From: an uncultured Ilyobacter sp.
Lineage (GTDB): Bacteria; Fusobacteriota; Fusobacteriia; Fusobacteriales; Fusobacteriaceae
DNA length: 64,000 nucleotides
NCBI RefSeq assembly: GCF_963668085.1
Contig: NZ_OY764058.1
Span: forward strand, 868,001 to 932,000
Direction: 5' to 3'
Shown: positions 16,699 through 25,872 of the stretch, piece after piece
How the letters are laid out: every line of letters starts with the position of its first letter
Position numbering within the stretch: position 1 is the first letter of the stretch
The notes under the pieces: generated by a model
What the model was told of the DNA's origin: nothing
What the model saw: the letters and a program-made list of their open reading frames with translations, nothing else
The model's database searches: none
Made by a program: the position numbers and the translations under genes

Positions 16699-19032
16699 TT
16701 ATCTATCAAAAATATCTTCCATGACCTTGTCCCAACTGAAAGTATTTTCTACCATTTTTGCTGCATTTCTTCTCATAGTTTTATACTCTTCCGGATAATT
16801 TTTTATCATATCAATGAAGAACTCGATCTTACTCTCCCAATCTCCTTCATTTAGAGCCTTGGCTACAAATCCGGTATTTCCGTTTAATATTATCTCCTTA
16901 GGCCCACCCTTATCAGATACCACAGCTGGTATTCCACACGACTGAGCCTCTAGAACAGACATACCGAATGTATCTGTGACACTTGGAAATAAAAATACAT
17001 TTGAATTCTGGTAAACCTCTGGAAGTTTTTCATAGTCTATCTTTCCTAAAAATTCGATGTTTTTGTATCCACCAAATTTTTTCTTAAGTTCATTTAGATC
17101 AGGCCCTTTCCCAGCCAGCTTAATCTCTATATCTCTGTGTCTCTTAGACATCTCCACAAAGAGCTCTAATAGAAAATCAATGTTCTTATCCTTAGATATT
17201 CTTCCAGTATAAAGAAAGATGATCTTATCCTCTTCAGTCCTGTAGTCAGCTATTCCAAAAACATCTGTTTCTATACCTCTAGGAAAAATTCTAAGTTTTT
17301 CTCTGTCAAATCCCCTAGTTGAAAGTATATCTATATACTCAGAAGTTGGGACCTTTATCGTGTCCATCTTTCCAAAAAACCACTTTGTGTAACCCTCTAG
17401 CATATTCATCAGAGAAACATTATCCGCTATCTCTTTTGCCTGCATGGTAAAATCTGTATGATAAATCCCAGTTGCTTTAATTTTTAAAAGTTTTGCAAAC
17501 ATCAGACCCATGAGCCCCACTGATCCAGGGGTGGATATGTATATTTCATCTGGATTGTACTCATACACTTTTTTTAAGGTATCTAAAATAGGAAGAATTT
17601 TCATTTGATAATCTTCATAGTATGGGAGGTCCACACAGGATATATAGTCTAAGTTTATTACATTATCCGGCAATTCAGAAAGTTTATCCTTATCAGTGAG
17701 TGAACAGATTACAGCCAGATCTCTTCCCTTTATCTTTGATATTTCAGCCATTTTTTTCAGTGTAACCGACACACCGTTTAGATCCCCTATAGTATCTGTA
17801 AACCACAAAATTTTCTTGTTTTTCTTTAATTCTAGCTTACCTGTATCCTCAATAAGCCTGTCTAATATATCCCTGTTTTCAAACATGAGCCTGAATGTAG
17901 ACAAAAAAGGTGAGCAAAGAAAAAAACCCATGGTTGCTGAGGAAATATCTCTTATGACATTATGCAGGTTCCCTTTTTTCAGATCTTTCCCCACTGCTTT
18001 TGCTACTAAGTTAACGAACTCATTTGTTATGAGACTCACCTTGTCGTATACGATATCGAGTTTTTTCTCTATATCCCTCTCATCTTGAAGTTCCTCTACG
18101 AGATCTGCTATGAGACCCTGTATTTTTTTACCCTTCTTCTTGGCCTTTTTCATTTTATTTATTTTAAGCCAGTTTTTTAGCCCCAGTTTTTTTTCTCCGA
18201 AAATATACTCGTTTATCTGATATATGAAGTGGTCTGAAAAATACCCGTTATTTTTTGTATACTCATAGGCTATCTTGTATATGGAGAAGGTCAGCCCCTG
18301 ATAGTTGTTGTGTCTACCAAATGCCATTGTTTTTTTATTTTTTAGATTTTCAAAAAAATCTCCAATGGTGTCTCCCTGGGATGTAGTAAAAACCTTTGCA
18401 ATAAAGATCCCTGCGTGGTCATCTGAACCCCCTGTATAGGCTTTTTTCCAAGGATCCAAAGAATAAGGTGCTATGTCATACTTTTCTCTAAACTTTTCGA
18501 TATCAGCTTCTGTCAGGGCATTCAGAAAATTTTCCCAAGATTTATTGCTCAGTTCGCCTCTTCCGCCGTTTATAATTTCGAAGTTATCAAAAAGTAGTAT
18601 CAACTTTTCTAGGTGTTCCGGCTTTAAAGTACCGTTTACAGAGTAAGTTGCGTGTGCTACTGAATAGGCAAGGTTATTCTCCTTTATATACTCCCTCAGC
18701 TTATATATGTCTTTTCTGAGAATGTCTATTTCAGCAAACTGCTCCTCTGTTATATCATAAATCAGTATGTGAACTTTTCCGTTGTCTTCTGGAAAATATA
18801 CAGTTGCCTCGACACTTATAAAGCATTTGTCTGGATACTTGTTTTTTAAATATACAGCCCCGTCGATTTTATTGTGGTCAGTGATAGTGACAAAATCCAT
18901 CCCCTTCTCCAAAGCTGTTTTGTAGATATACTCTGGTTCTGTATAAGATTCTGAAGCTCCCAATTTTTGTAGAAACCATTCTGATGGATGATCGGAATAT
19001 TTGGAGTGCACATGCAAGTCTATTTTTAACAT
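16699..19032 (-). CDS. PHP-domain phosphoesterase fused to a GT4 glycosyltransferase
   Basis: A 777-residue two-part protein. Residues 1 to about 250 form a PHP metallo-phosphoesterase domain: LHVHSKYSD (His7, His9), TITDHNKIDG, VAHATYS and GGSDDHAG are the metal ligands. A Lys-rich linker (KKAKKKGKKIQG) follows. From about residue 395 comes a GT-B glycosyltransferase of family GT4: ILWFTDTIGDLNGVSVTLKKM, then IFPRGIETDVF, LYTGRISKDKNIDFLLELF and the nucleotide-sugar site FPSVTDTFGMSVLEAQSCGIPAV. The start is the ATG after GGGAGGG. The GT half resembles diacylglycerol or mannosyl transferases; the PHP half could remove a phosphate in the same pathway. Confidence 0.88.
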   Translation of the reverse strand: MLKIDLHVHSKYSDHPSEWFLQKLGASESYTEPEYIYKTALEKGMDFVTITDHNKIDGAVYLKNKYPDKCFISVEATVYFPEDNGKVHILIYDITEEQFAEIDILRKDIYKLREYIKENNLAYSVAHATYSVNGTLKPEHLEKLILLFDNFEIINGGRGELSNKSWENFLNALTEADIEKFREKYDIAPYSLDPWKKAYTGGSDDHAGIFIAKVFTTSQGDTIGDFFENLKNKKTMAFGRHNNYQGLTFSIYKIAYEYTKNNGYFSDHFIYQINEYIFGEKKLGLKNWLKINKMKKAKKKGKKIQGLIADLVEELQDERDIEKKLDIVYDKVSLITNEFVNLVAKAVGKDLKKGNLHNVIRDISSATMGFFLCSPFLSTFRLMFENRDILDRLIEDTGKLELKKNKKILWFTDTIGDLNGVSVTLKKMAEISKIKGRDLAVICSLTDKDKLSELPDNVINLDYISCVDLPYYEDYQMKILPILDTLKKVYEYNPDEIYISTPGSVGLMGLMFAKLLKIKATGIYHTDFTMQAKEIADNVSLMNMLEGYTKWFFGKMDTIKVPTSEYIDILSTRGFDREKLRIFPRGIETDVFGIADYRTEEDKIIFLYTGRISKDKNIDFLLELFVEMSKRHRDIEIKLAGKGPDLNELKKKFGGYKNIEFLGKIDYEKLPEVYQNSNVFLFPSVTDTFGMSVLEAQSCGIPAVVSDKGGPKEIILNGNTGFVAKALNEGDWESKIEFFIDMIKNYPEEYKTMRRNAAKMVENTFSWDKVMEDIFDR

Positions 19033-19107
19033 TTTCCCTCCCATAGAATTGATATTTTTCATATCAATCTTTTTATAAAGTTAAGTATAAACCATAATAA
19101 CTTAAAT

Positions 19108-19170
19108 AGATTACTGAATTTACACGGTGTTACTTTTCATCAAGAGAAAAGTGACAGAAGCCTTTAGATA
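19108..19170. repeat. Fragment of the dispersed repeat (gap 19033-19391)
   Basis: The divergent 358-base gap between the PHP-GT4 and GT28-type genes contains ATTACTGAATTTAC and a GTGTTACTTTTC...GAGAAAAGTGAC hairpin. These resemble the outer pieces of the repeat at 6131-6312. A TATAAT at 19313-19318 may be the -10 box of the gene at 19392. I see nothing else. Confidence 0.45.
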
Positions 19171-19391
19171 AATTCAATGCCTTATCCAGAGTTAGTTACT
19201 GATAATAGCTTAGGTTAAATTATAAACCCTCTATGTAAATAAGAAACAGTTTTCAGGTAAATAAATTGTGAAAAATGCAATGTCTTCTGGAAACGTTGTA
19301 AATATGCTGTAGTATAATTTGATTCTAAAATGAAAGAGGGTTAAAATAAGCATGAATATAGTTCAAGTTTGAAAAAGGATGTGTAAAATAT

Positions 19392-20639
19392 ATGAAGGCT
19401 CTGTTTCTTTCAGTTACAGCTGGATGCGGCCATAATTCTGCAGCAAAATCGGTCATGTCGCATCTAGAGGAAAAAGGTTTTCAGTGTGCTCTACTTGATA
19501 CTTTTGAATATATAAACCCGGTCTTAAGTGAATCTATCTCCAAGTGCAACTTTGCCTCTACTAAATTTACCCCTGGAGTATACGACAAACTCTACAGACT
19601 GGCGGAGAAAAAAAGTAAAAAGCTCAGTGATTTTTCCGTCTCAAAATTGATAAGCTCTATTTTGTCTAGAAAACTGATAAAGTATATCTCAGACTTCAAA
19701 CCAGATGTGATAGTCTGCACCCATGTTTTTTCTGCTCAGATCGTAACCGCCATGAAAAAGAAAAATATCTCTGTTAAGAGCATCGGGATCATAACAGACT
19801 TCACGGTGCATCCATTTTGGGAGGAAACTGATCTTGACTATTATGTCACTGCCAGCGAACTTTTGAACTTTCAGGTTGAGAGAAAAGGTATCAGTCTCGA
19901 CAAAGTCCTTCCCGTTGGCATACCAATTCATAAGAAATTCTCCAAAAAAATAGGCCGTCAGGAGGCAAGAGAGATTTTAGGTATAGAGGATAAAACCTCC
20001 ATTCTTATTATGAGTGGCGGTACGGGTCACGGAAGTCTTTTAAAGTTGATTCGAAAACTTGATAAATTAGATATGGATTTTCAAATACTCTCTGTGTGCG
20101 GAAGTAATAAGAAGCTAAAAAAGAAAATCGATAAGTTCATGGGGGAAAAAAAGGTGTACAACTACGGCTATATTGATAACGTAGACTTAATGATGGATGC
20201 AGCAGATTGTATAATTACAAAACCCGGTGGGCTGACTATATCTGAAAGCTTGGCAAAAGAACTCCCCCTCATATTGATGAAGCCTATACCTGGTCAGGAG
20301 GAGAGGAATGCTGAATTTCTTTTAAATAACGGTCTGGCTGTAAAGATTACCCCGACTTTTACACCTGAAGAGGCTGTTTTCCAGCTTCTCATTAAAAACT
20401 CAAAATATAAAAACGGCAGAGATTTTATAAAGAGTTTCGGAAAGCCTGACTCTTCCAAAGATTTAGGGGAGTTTATCGAAACCCTGGTAAAAGATAACAA
20501 AACTAAAGTGTTGTCATGCTTTCACCCTGAAATAAGAATTAATAAGAATTCAAATTTCCTCAAGAGCCCTTTAAACTTTATTTTGACCAGGCAAGGAACA
20601 GCTAAGTTCAGTTATCTCAGCAAAAGCAGAGAGATTTAA
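19392..20639 (+). CDS. GT28/MGDG-synthase-type glycolipid glycosyltransferase
   Basis: A 415-residue GT-B enzyme of the MurG/UgtP (processive diacylglycerol glucosyltransferase) group. The N-terminus MKALFLSVTAGCGHNSAAKS matches the glycine-rich acceptor-side motif of MGDG synthases (TGxGHxxAA). The donor site is IMSGGTGHGSLLKL, then the GYIDNVDLMMDAADCIITKPGGLTISESLA region (about residues 255-290), where GGLTxxE contacts the UDP-sugar. It probably adds hexose to diacylglycerol in the inner membrane. It is transcribed away from the PHP-GT4 gene and converges on the split glycan gene. Confidence 0.85.
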   Translation: MKALFLSVTAGCGHNSAAKSVMSHLEEKGFQCALLDTFEYINPVLSESISKCNFASTKFTPGVYDKLYRLAEKKSKKLSDFSVSKLISSILSRKLIKYISDFKPDVIVCTHVFSAQIVTAMKKKNISVKSIGIITDFTVHPFWEETDLDYYVTASELLNFQVERKGISLDKVLPVGIPIHKKFSKKIGRQEAREILGIEDKTSILIMSGGTGHGSLLKLIRKLDKLDMDFQILSVCGSNKKLKKKIDKFMGEKKVYNYGYIDNVDLMMDAADCIITKPGGLTISESLAKELPLILMKPIPGQEERNAEFLLNNGLAVKITPTFTPEEAVFQLLIKNSKYKNGRDFIKSFGKPDSSKDLGEFIETLVKDNKTKVLSCFHPEIRINKNSNFLKSPLNFILTRQGTAKFSYLSKSREI

Positions 20640-20660
20640 AAAAATCAAATTTTTGTAACC

Positions 20661-20695
20661 AGGGTTAAGGCAGTGTTAAAAACTGCCTTAACCCT
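20661..20695. terminator. Hairpin between convergent genes
   Basis: A 14-bp perfect stem (AGGGTTAAGGCAGT / ACTGCCTTAACCCT, 7-base loop) lies between the GT28-type gene and the 3' half of the split gene. T-runs are poor, but the stem is strong enough to act on both strands. Confidence 0.7.
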
Positions 20696-20698
20696 AAA

Positions 20699-21877
20699 TT
20701 ATTTGAACAAAGTTTCAAAAGGCATACCCTGATTATCTAAAAATTTAGGGAATTTTTTTTTGGCTGTTTTGTAGATGGAAAGATAAATCGGCGAGGTAAA
20801 TTTGTTGAATAAAATCTTATCCTGCAGTCTGTACTCCTTTTTTCTCCTGACAAGGAGTCTTATAAGAGGTAAAAAAATCTTGTTTTTTTTCTTCTTTGAA
20901 AGCTTAACTCTAAATCTATAGGCATAAGGGTAGTCGGACCTGTATTTTTTTACCATGGTTTTAAATTCTTTTATGCACTCTCTGTTCAAATCAAAATATA
21001 TAAGCTCTCTCGATTTTAATAAAAGGTAAAAAGTGTCATAATGAAAAGCATAATCATAACAGTCGATCTCATTTTCTCTAGCAATTCTATTCAACTTGTC
21101 TATTTTTTTTAGTGCTTTATATCCAATCTCAATCGAAGATTCTGGGTCCTGGCAGAAGTTTCTGTAGAAAGCGACCGTAAAATCCGTGATGGTCACGTTG
21201 TTCCAGAAGATGTGGATTACTGTAGGTACTCTTACCTTATTAAAATAAAGCTTTAACCGGGAATAATTTGGATCATATAAAAGCTCCTTTATAACTTCAT
21301 CTGATATCTTTAAAAATTCCATCATTCTGTCCCTAGAAACAGTAGGTACGAACTCTCCTACAGCCTCCTCTACGCTCTTTCCGTTTTTGAAAATTTGTAC
21401 TGTTGTATAAGTGTTTAACTCATTCCAAAAGGAGGATTCTTTTATAAATGTAAGGTTTTTAAAATTTGACCACCCTCCTGTCTGGCACCACACTGTTATC
21501 CCAACCAATGAGCTGTTCTGCTTTATTTTTTCATAGTAATCTTGGTAATCCCATCCTACAAAGGAGGGGAACTCTCCAAACCCCTCATACTCCCTACGAG
21601 TTTGAAGCTCTATTATTTTTTTCTTACCGTCGACGAAAAATTGTGAATTTAAATTTAAATATCTGAAAAAATCAGCATCTCCAAACTTCATGGAAATGAT
21701 GAAATTTTCACTGTCTATGCCCTTAAACACATCTCCATAGGTCTTCTCGTTCCACATTAGGTCCCCTACCTCATAGGCTCCAACAGTCCATGTCCTGAAA
21801 ATAAGATATTTTGATCTCTCTTCAAAAATCAAAAGAAGTTTTTTGATGAAGGAGTTTGCCTGTTTCTTTCTCTTTAA
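20699..21877 (-). pseudogene. 3' half of a split glycan-related gene (joins the fragment at 57484-58002)
   Basis: The frame is open from the transposon boundary to a stop at 20699, about 390 codons. It starts LKRKKQANSFIKKLL with no start codon at the junction. It is the C-terminal part of a gene whose 5' part lies 35.6 kb away on the same strand. Removing the insertion and one TTTAA copy restores reading through EFKSKIFLKRKKQANS without a shift, giving about 570 residues (565 if the GTG start is used). The sequence (GWDYQDYYEKIKQ, GITVWCQTGGW, RVPTVIHIFWNN) resembles the later strands of a TIM-barrel glycoside hydrolase of alpha-glucuronidase type, but I cannot name the family. An in-frame TTG near 21832 could allow expression of the fragment, probably without function. 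Confidence 0.8.
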
Positions 21878-22835
21878 GGCCTAGCGTCGATATTTATGGC
21901 TTTTTGCACAAAACACTATTCTAGCTCAATAAAAATAGGGATAGAGAAAATATCCCTACCCCTTAACCTTAATTTCTCTGAGTCCATCTTCTGTAGCTAT
22001 TTTACTCTCCTCAAATATATATTTTCCTAAAAAATTAACATGCCCTGTGCCTAGTGGACTTACTCTCTTAAATTCTTCTTCATCAAACCATTCATAGTCC
22101 TTTATAACGGAATAAATCTTCTCTAAGTACCTTGTATTCCAGATAATTAAAGAGGAAAGTAGGATATTTAAGCAACTAGCTTTTTCTAATTGCTCACCTA
22201 TTGATCTCTCATTAAGCCTTCCGTGCTTCCCAAAAAACATTAATCTTGCCACGGAGTTTATAGCTTCTCCCTTATTTAGCATCTTTTGTACCTCTTTTCT
22301 TAGGTCGTCATCTGAGAAGTACTCTAATATATACTTGGTCTTTATGATTCTTCCAATCTCCTTTAGCCCTTTGGCTACTCCATTATCCCTGTTATATGAG
22401 TTTATCTTATTTAAAATCAGTGATGCCTTTACTTTTCCACATCTGATAGATTCAATAAGCCTTAAAATCTCACTGTAGTTTTCAGTTATTATTTTTTCAT
22501 TTATCTTTTTAAACTTCTTATTACTTACTTCTGTATTCTCAAAATAATAGAGCTGTTGCTGGCTTAGGCTTTTTATTCTTGGTTTAAACTCAAATCCCAG
22601 AAGGTAAGTCAATGCAAACATCTGCTCTGTATACCCTGCCGTATCTGTGGAATGTTCATATATTTCGAGCTCTGTACCATGATAAAGTAACCCATCTAAC
22701 ACATGATTACTATCTCTTCCCTCTAGCATCTGAACATAGTATGGAGTATATTGGTCGCTAATATGACGGTATATGCTTCCACCCTTGTTTTTGTAGTGAG
22801 TATTATAGTCAGCGTAGATAGTTTTTAGGCTTATA
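21878..22835. mobile_element. Tn-A copy 1, truncated (left end and tnpA 3' part only)
   Basis: 958 bases appear identical to 53745-54702, the left end of the complete Tn-A. They begin at the terminal repeat and stop inside tnpA, where the end of Tn-B follows directly. The copy lacks tnpR and the res region, so it cannot take part in resolvase-mediated resolution. Confidence 0.92.
21956..22835 (-). pseudogene. tnpA: Tn-A transposase, C-terminal fragment
   Basis: The last 293 codons of the Tn3-family transposase, identical in protein sequence to the C-terminus of the full copy at 53823-56591. It includes the DDE-domain stretch around HVLDGLLYHGTELEIYEHSTDTAGYTEQMFAL with catalytic acidic residues. 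The reading frame continues 35 bases into the Tn-B end, giving a chance start (MVKKFGKNGARPI). Without its first 630 or so residues it cannot bind ends or transpose. Confidence 0.93.
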
Positions 22836-22868
22836 GGCCTAGCTCCGTTTTTCCCGAATTTTTTCACC
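22836..22868 (+). repeat. Tn-B left terminal inverted repeat
   Basis: 33 bases beginning GGCCTAGCTCCG and ending GAATTTTTTCACC. It differs from the right end at two positions. Confidence 0.9.
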
Positions 22869-22922
22869 AATCACATATTTAGCTCAACAAAAAAGAGATA
22901 ATCTCAAACTAAAGCTATAGAA

Positions 22923-22999
22923 TACCTTGATATTAAAGAGATAGCCCGTCAGTAAAAATTCCTTAGCGTTGTAAATCCGCATTTTCCTGACGGGACCCC
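22923..22999. repeat. Partial MITE-like sequence inside Tn-B
   Basis: About 75 bases (ACCTTGATATTAAAG ... CCTGACGGGACCCC) resemble the right end of the 326-bp element at 46135-46460 (ACCTTTGATATTAAAG ... CCTGACGGTACCCC). It is a one-ended remnant in the 139-base gap between the Tn-B end and the first cargo gene. Confidence 0.55.
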
Positions 23000-23007
23000 C
23001 TATAGTA

Positions 23008-23433
23008 TTACTTTTTATATTCTTTTAATTCACCAATACCAGAGAAATAAAACATGTCTTCAATTATATTGCGAGTCTTATCAGGGTTGTAGGCATTATA
23101 ATCAGGATTCAGAATTGCATATAAAACTCCAACTTCGATGGATCTGATAAACTTAAGATTATATATTATAGTTTCAGAATTGATACATTCAAATCTTACA
23201 AACCTATCTAAATAAGTATCGCTTAAATATGATTTTGAGTACCTAATATCACCTTCCTCGTTTATAACTTTAAAAATAGGTCCTATAAGATTATAAGTTT
23301 CTACCCTTTCTGGACTAGGGTTTCCTCTTGATTCTTTTGTTCCTCCTATCCAAGAACCTGCGATTTTCTTTTTTGCTGGTATACGTCCTATTTCAATACC
23401 TTGTTTACTAAGTTCCTCTTCTGCTTTTATCAT
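23008..23433 (-). CDS. Uncharacterised protein in Tn-B
   Basis: A 141-residue soluble protein with no recognised family. Notable stretches are IGRIPAKKKIAGSWIGGTKESRGNPSPERVE, which is basic and glycine-rich, and FVRFECINSETIIYNLKFIRSIEVGVLYAIL, which looks like beta-strands. The ribosome site AGGAGG lies before the ATG. It lies downstream of the glycan operon on the same strand, separated by 150 bases that hold only a short relic frame (ending KYGIEGLPMPWINL at about 23507). It could be a separate cargo gene or a fragment of something larger. Confidence 0.5.
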   Translation of the reverse strand: MIKAEEELSKQGIEIGRIPAKKKIAGSWIGGTKESRGNPSPERVETYNLIGPIFKVINEEGDIRYSKSYLSDTYLDRFVRFECINSETIIYNLKFIRSIEVGVLYAILNPDYNAYNPDKTRNIIEDMFYFSGIGELKEYKK

Positions 23434-23583
23434 GCTTAACCTCCTAAAAATACTTAAAAATTTAGCTCAAGTTAATAATTTATGTATTATTTTTTAAGAA
23501 TATCTTTTATAAATTAATCCATGGCATAGGTAACCCTTCTATACCATACTTTTCAACTACATCTACAGCACTCTATTTGAATT

Positions 23584-25860
23584 TCATTTAAAACTTTCGT
23601 CTTCTATCTCATGTATTTTAATTAAGGATATTAACCCTGCCAATGTAGATTCAGCACCCTGATTCGTACTTACCCCATGAGAATCCAATCCATCTCTACA
23701 CCCTCCATCTTCATAGTTATATATAGGGGTATTCAGATCATTTTCCCCAAAAAACCATGCCATGCATTTTTTAGCTTCATTTAGCCACCATTGGTCCTTT
23801 ATAGTTCTATATACATGTAAGCAAGCATTGAGTAAGCACATGGCCTCTACTGGTTGCTGACCAAAGGTAATTTTTTCTCTATCTCTAGCAAACCACCCCT
23901 CATTTCCAATTATAGAAAGATGCCCCTCTGGAGCGGTTTGAATTTCCAGTAACCATTTTAGAGACTGAATTCCTGTATTATACATATCCTTATCATCGAT
24001 AGCTTCCCCAGTTAATATTAACGCATGAGGTAAAATTCCATTAGAATACGTAATAGTTTCCTCACACCAAAGCCATTCGCTGGTAACTATGTTCTTATAT
24101 AAGCTATGAATTTTCTCAGCTAAAATTTTCTTGATCAATTTTTTTTCCAAGTCTTCTGGATTTACTTCTAGATATGCAGATAATCCCAGTACTGTAAAAG
24201 CCCAAGCTCTAGGAGAAGTGAAATCTCTCACCACAGAAAGTGCAGATATGAACAGGTCCATAGCGTTGGAACGGATAGATTTATCCACTATATTTTTAAT
24301 TGTAACTCCCAGGGCCCAAAGGGCTCTTCCGTGAGAATCTTCACTGCCTATATTTTCTTGCCACCTTCTGTCATAAGACATCAAGTTTGCAAATCTATTT
24401 GTCTTTTCATCAAAAGAATAATTTAAAAAAGCTAAATATTTCTTAATAAAAGGATATATATCCTTATCTCCTGTAAGATTGTGATACATTGATACAACGA
24501 TTAGTGCTCTGGCATTATCATCTACACAATATCCATGATTTAAATCTGGAATAGTATATTTTGCATGTTGAAGTATTCCTGTATCATCTGTCAATATTTT
24601 TAGATGAGATAAGTCTATCTCGGGTAATTTATAAGATATTCTTTTTGACCTTCTTTCATCCTCTGATTCATATTTTGGAGATATATTGATATTCTTTTTC
24701 TCTTTGCACTCCACTATGACCTTCAAATAACTCTTGGCAACCTCCGACCAAATCATAGATCTAACATAATTATAAGCCTTTCTTCTTATATTTTCACGCT
24801 TCTCTGAATCTGATAATAATATGTTTATTTCTCTAGCTAAGCTTTCTGAATCTCTAAAGGGTACTAATATCCCTCTTCCTTCTGCTAAAAGTTCTTCAGC
24901 GTGCCAAAATGGCGTAGATACAACTGCTGCCCCTGACCCAAGAGCATAGGCTAATGTTCCAGAAGTTATCTGTTCTTTATTTAAATACGGGATAGAGTAT
25001 ATAGTAGATGTTTTTATATAGCTTACAAGAGTCTCTTGGTCTACAAATTTATTATGAAAAACAACATTTTTTTCTAAGTTTAAACTTCTTATCAGTTCTT
25101 TTAATTTTTCTCTATATACATCTCCTGTTTTCTTTACAATATTAGGATGTGTTTTCCCCAAGATTAAATAAACCGCATTGGGATTTTTCTTTATAATAGC
25201 TGGCATTGCTTTGATCATAAATTCCAGACCCTTTCCAGGACTTAAAAGACCAAAGGTAAGAATAATTTCTTTTCCTTCTAAACCTATTGCATCGTTGTAT
25301 ATACCCTGATCCTCATAAGTGGTGTTTGGTATTCCGTGGGGAATAAATACCACAATTTCTTGAGGAATACCGTATACTCTAGTCAGTATGTCGAAAGCTT
25401 TTCTACTCATTACCAATAGTTTTTCAGAATATTTAGCCAAATCATTCATTACTTTTCTTTGCCCAAAACTTGGATTTTCCAATACAGTATGAAGGTTGGT
25501 TAAAATAGGCATATCTAACCTTTTCATCAGTTCTATGATGTATTCACCATCTGCACCGCCATAGATTCCATATTCATGCTGAATAACTACAGCTCTATAA
25601 TTATTCCCGTTCAGATATTGAGCTACTTTAATATATTCTTCCATGTTACCTTCTTGAATTGTTAGTTTTACTTCAGAAGGATAATTATAACCTTCTTCTT
25701 TGTCATTCATAGCTATATTTATTAATCCATTTTCCCCACGTAATTCATTGGTTATTGCCTTACTCAGATCTGTTGTAAAAGTGGCTATTCCACACTGTCT
25801 TGGGAGATAATTCCCTATAACACATATTTTTTCTTGTCCATTTATAATCTTATTTATCAT
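23584..25860 (-). CDS. GT4 glycosyltransferase fused to an alpha-helical glycosidase-like domain
   Basis: A 758-residue two-domain protein. Residues 1 to about 390 are a GT4 glycosyltransferase: GNYLPRQCGIATFTTDL, HEYGIYGGADGEY, FIPHGIPN, ILTFGLLSPGKGLEFMIKAM and the donor site near YALGSGAAVVSTPFWHAEELLAEGRGILVPF. Residues about 410-758 look like an alpha/alpha barrel of the kind found in many glycosidases and epimerases, with DDNARALIVVSMY, SHGRALWALG and a terminal SHGVSTNQGAESTLA. It is the last gene of a four-gene operon, 12 bases after a GH130 gene. It probably builds or trims a mannose- or glucose-based glycan; the activity of the second domain is not known. Confidence 0.8.
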   Translation of the reverse strand: MINKIINGQEKICVIGNYLPRQCGIATFTTDLSKAITNELRGENGLINIAMNDKEEGYNYPSEVKLTIQEGNMEEYIKVAQYLNGNNYRAVVIQHEYGIYGGADGEYIIELMKRLDMPILTNLHTVLENPSFGQRKVMNDLAKYSEKLLVMSRKAFDILTRVYGIPQEIVVFIPHGIPNTTYEDQGIYNDAIGLEGKEIILTFGLLSPGKGLEFMIKAMPAIIKKNPNAVYLILGKTHPNIVKKTGDVYREKLKELIRSLNLEKNVVFHNKFVDQETLVSYIKTSTIYSIPYLNKEQITSGTLAYALGSGAAVVSTPFWHAEELLAEGRGILVPFRDSESLAREINILLSDSEKRENIRRKAYNYVRSMIWSEVAKSYLKVIVECKEKKNINISPKYESEDERRSKRISYKLPEIDLSHLKILTDDTGILQHAKYTIPDLNHGYCVDDNARALIVVSMYHNLTGDKDIYPFIKKYLAFLNYSFDEKTNRFANLMSYDRRWQENIGSEDSHGRALWALGVTIKNIVDKSIRSNAMDLFISALSVVRDFTSPRAWAFTVLGLSAYLEVNPEDLEKKLIKKILAEKIHSLYKNIVTSEWLWCEETITYSNGILPHALILTGEAIDDKDMYNTGIQSLKWLLEIQTAPEGHLSIIGNEGWFARDREKITFGQQPVEAMCLLNACLHVYRTIKDQWWLNEAKKCMAWFFGENDLNTPIYNYEDGGCRDGLDSHGVSTNQGAESTLAGLISLIKIHEIEDESFK

Positions 25861-25872
25861 TTTTCCAACTCC

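Noticed and set aside
21956..22870. Independent 304-residue transposase gene
   Set aside because: The sequence is the 3' end of Tn-A tnpA joined by chance to the Tn-B terminal repeat; the apparent start lies in that repeat.
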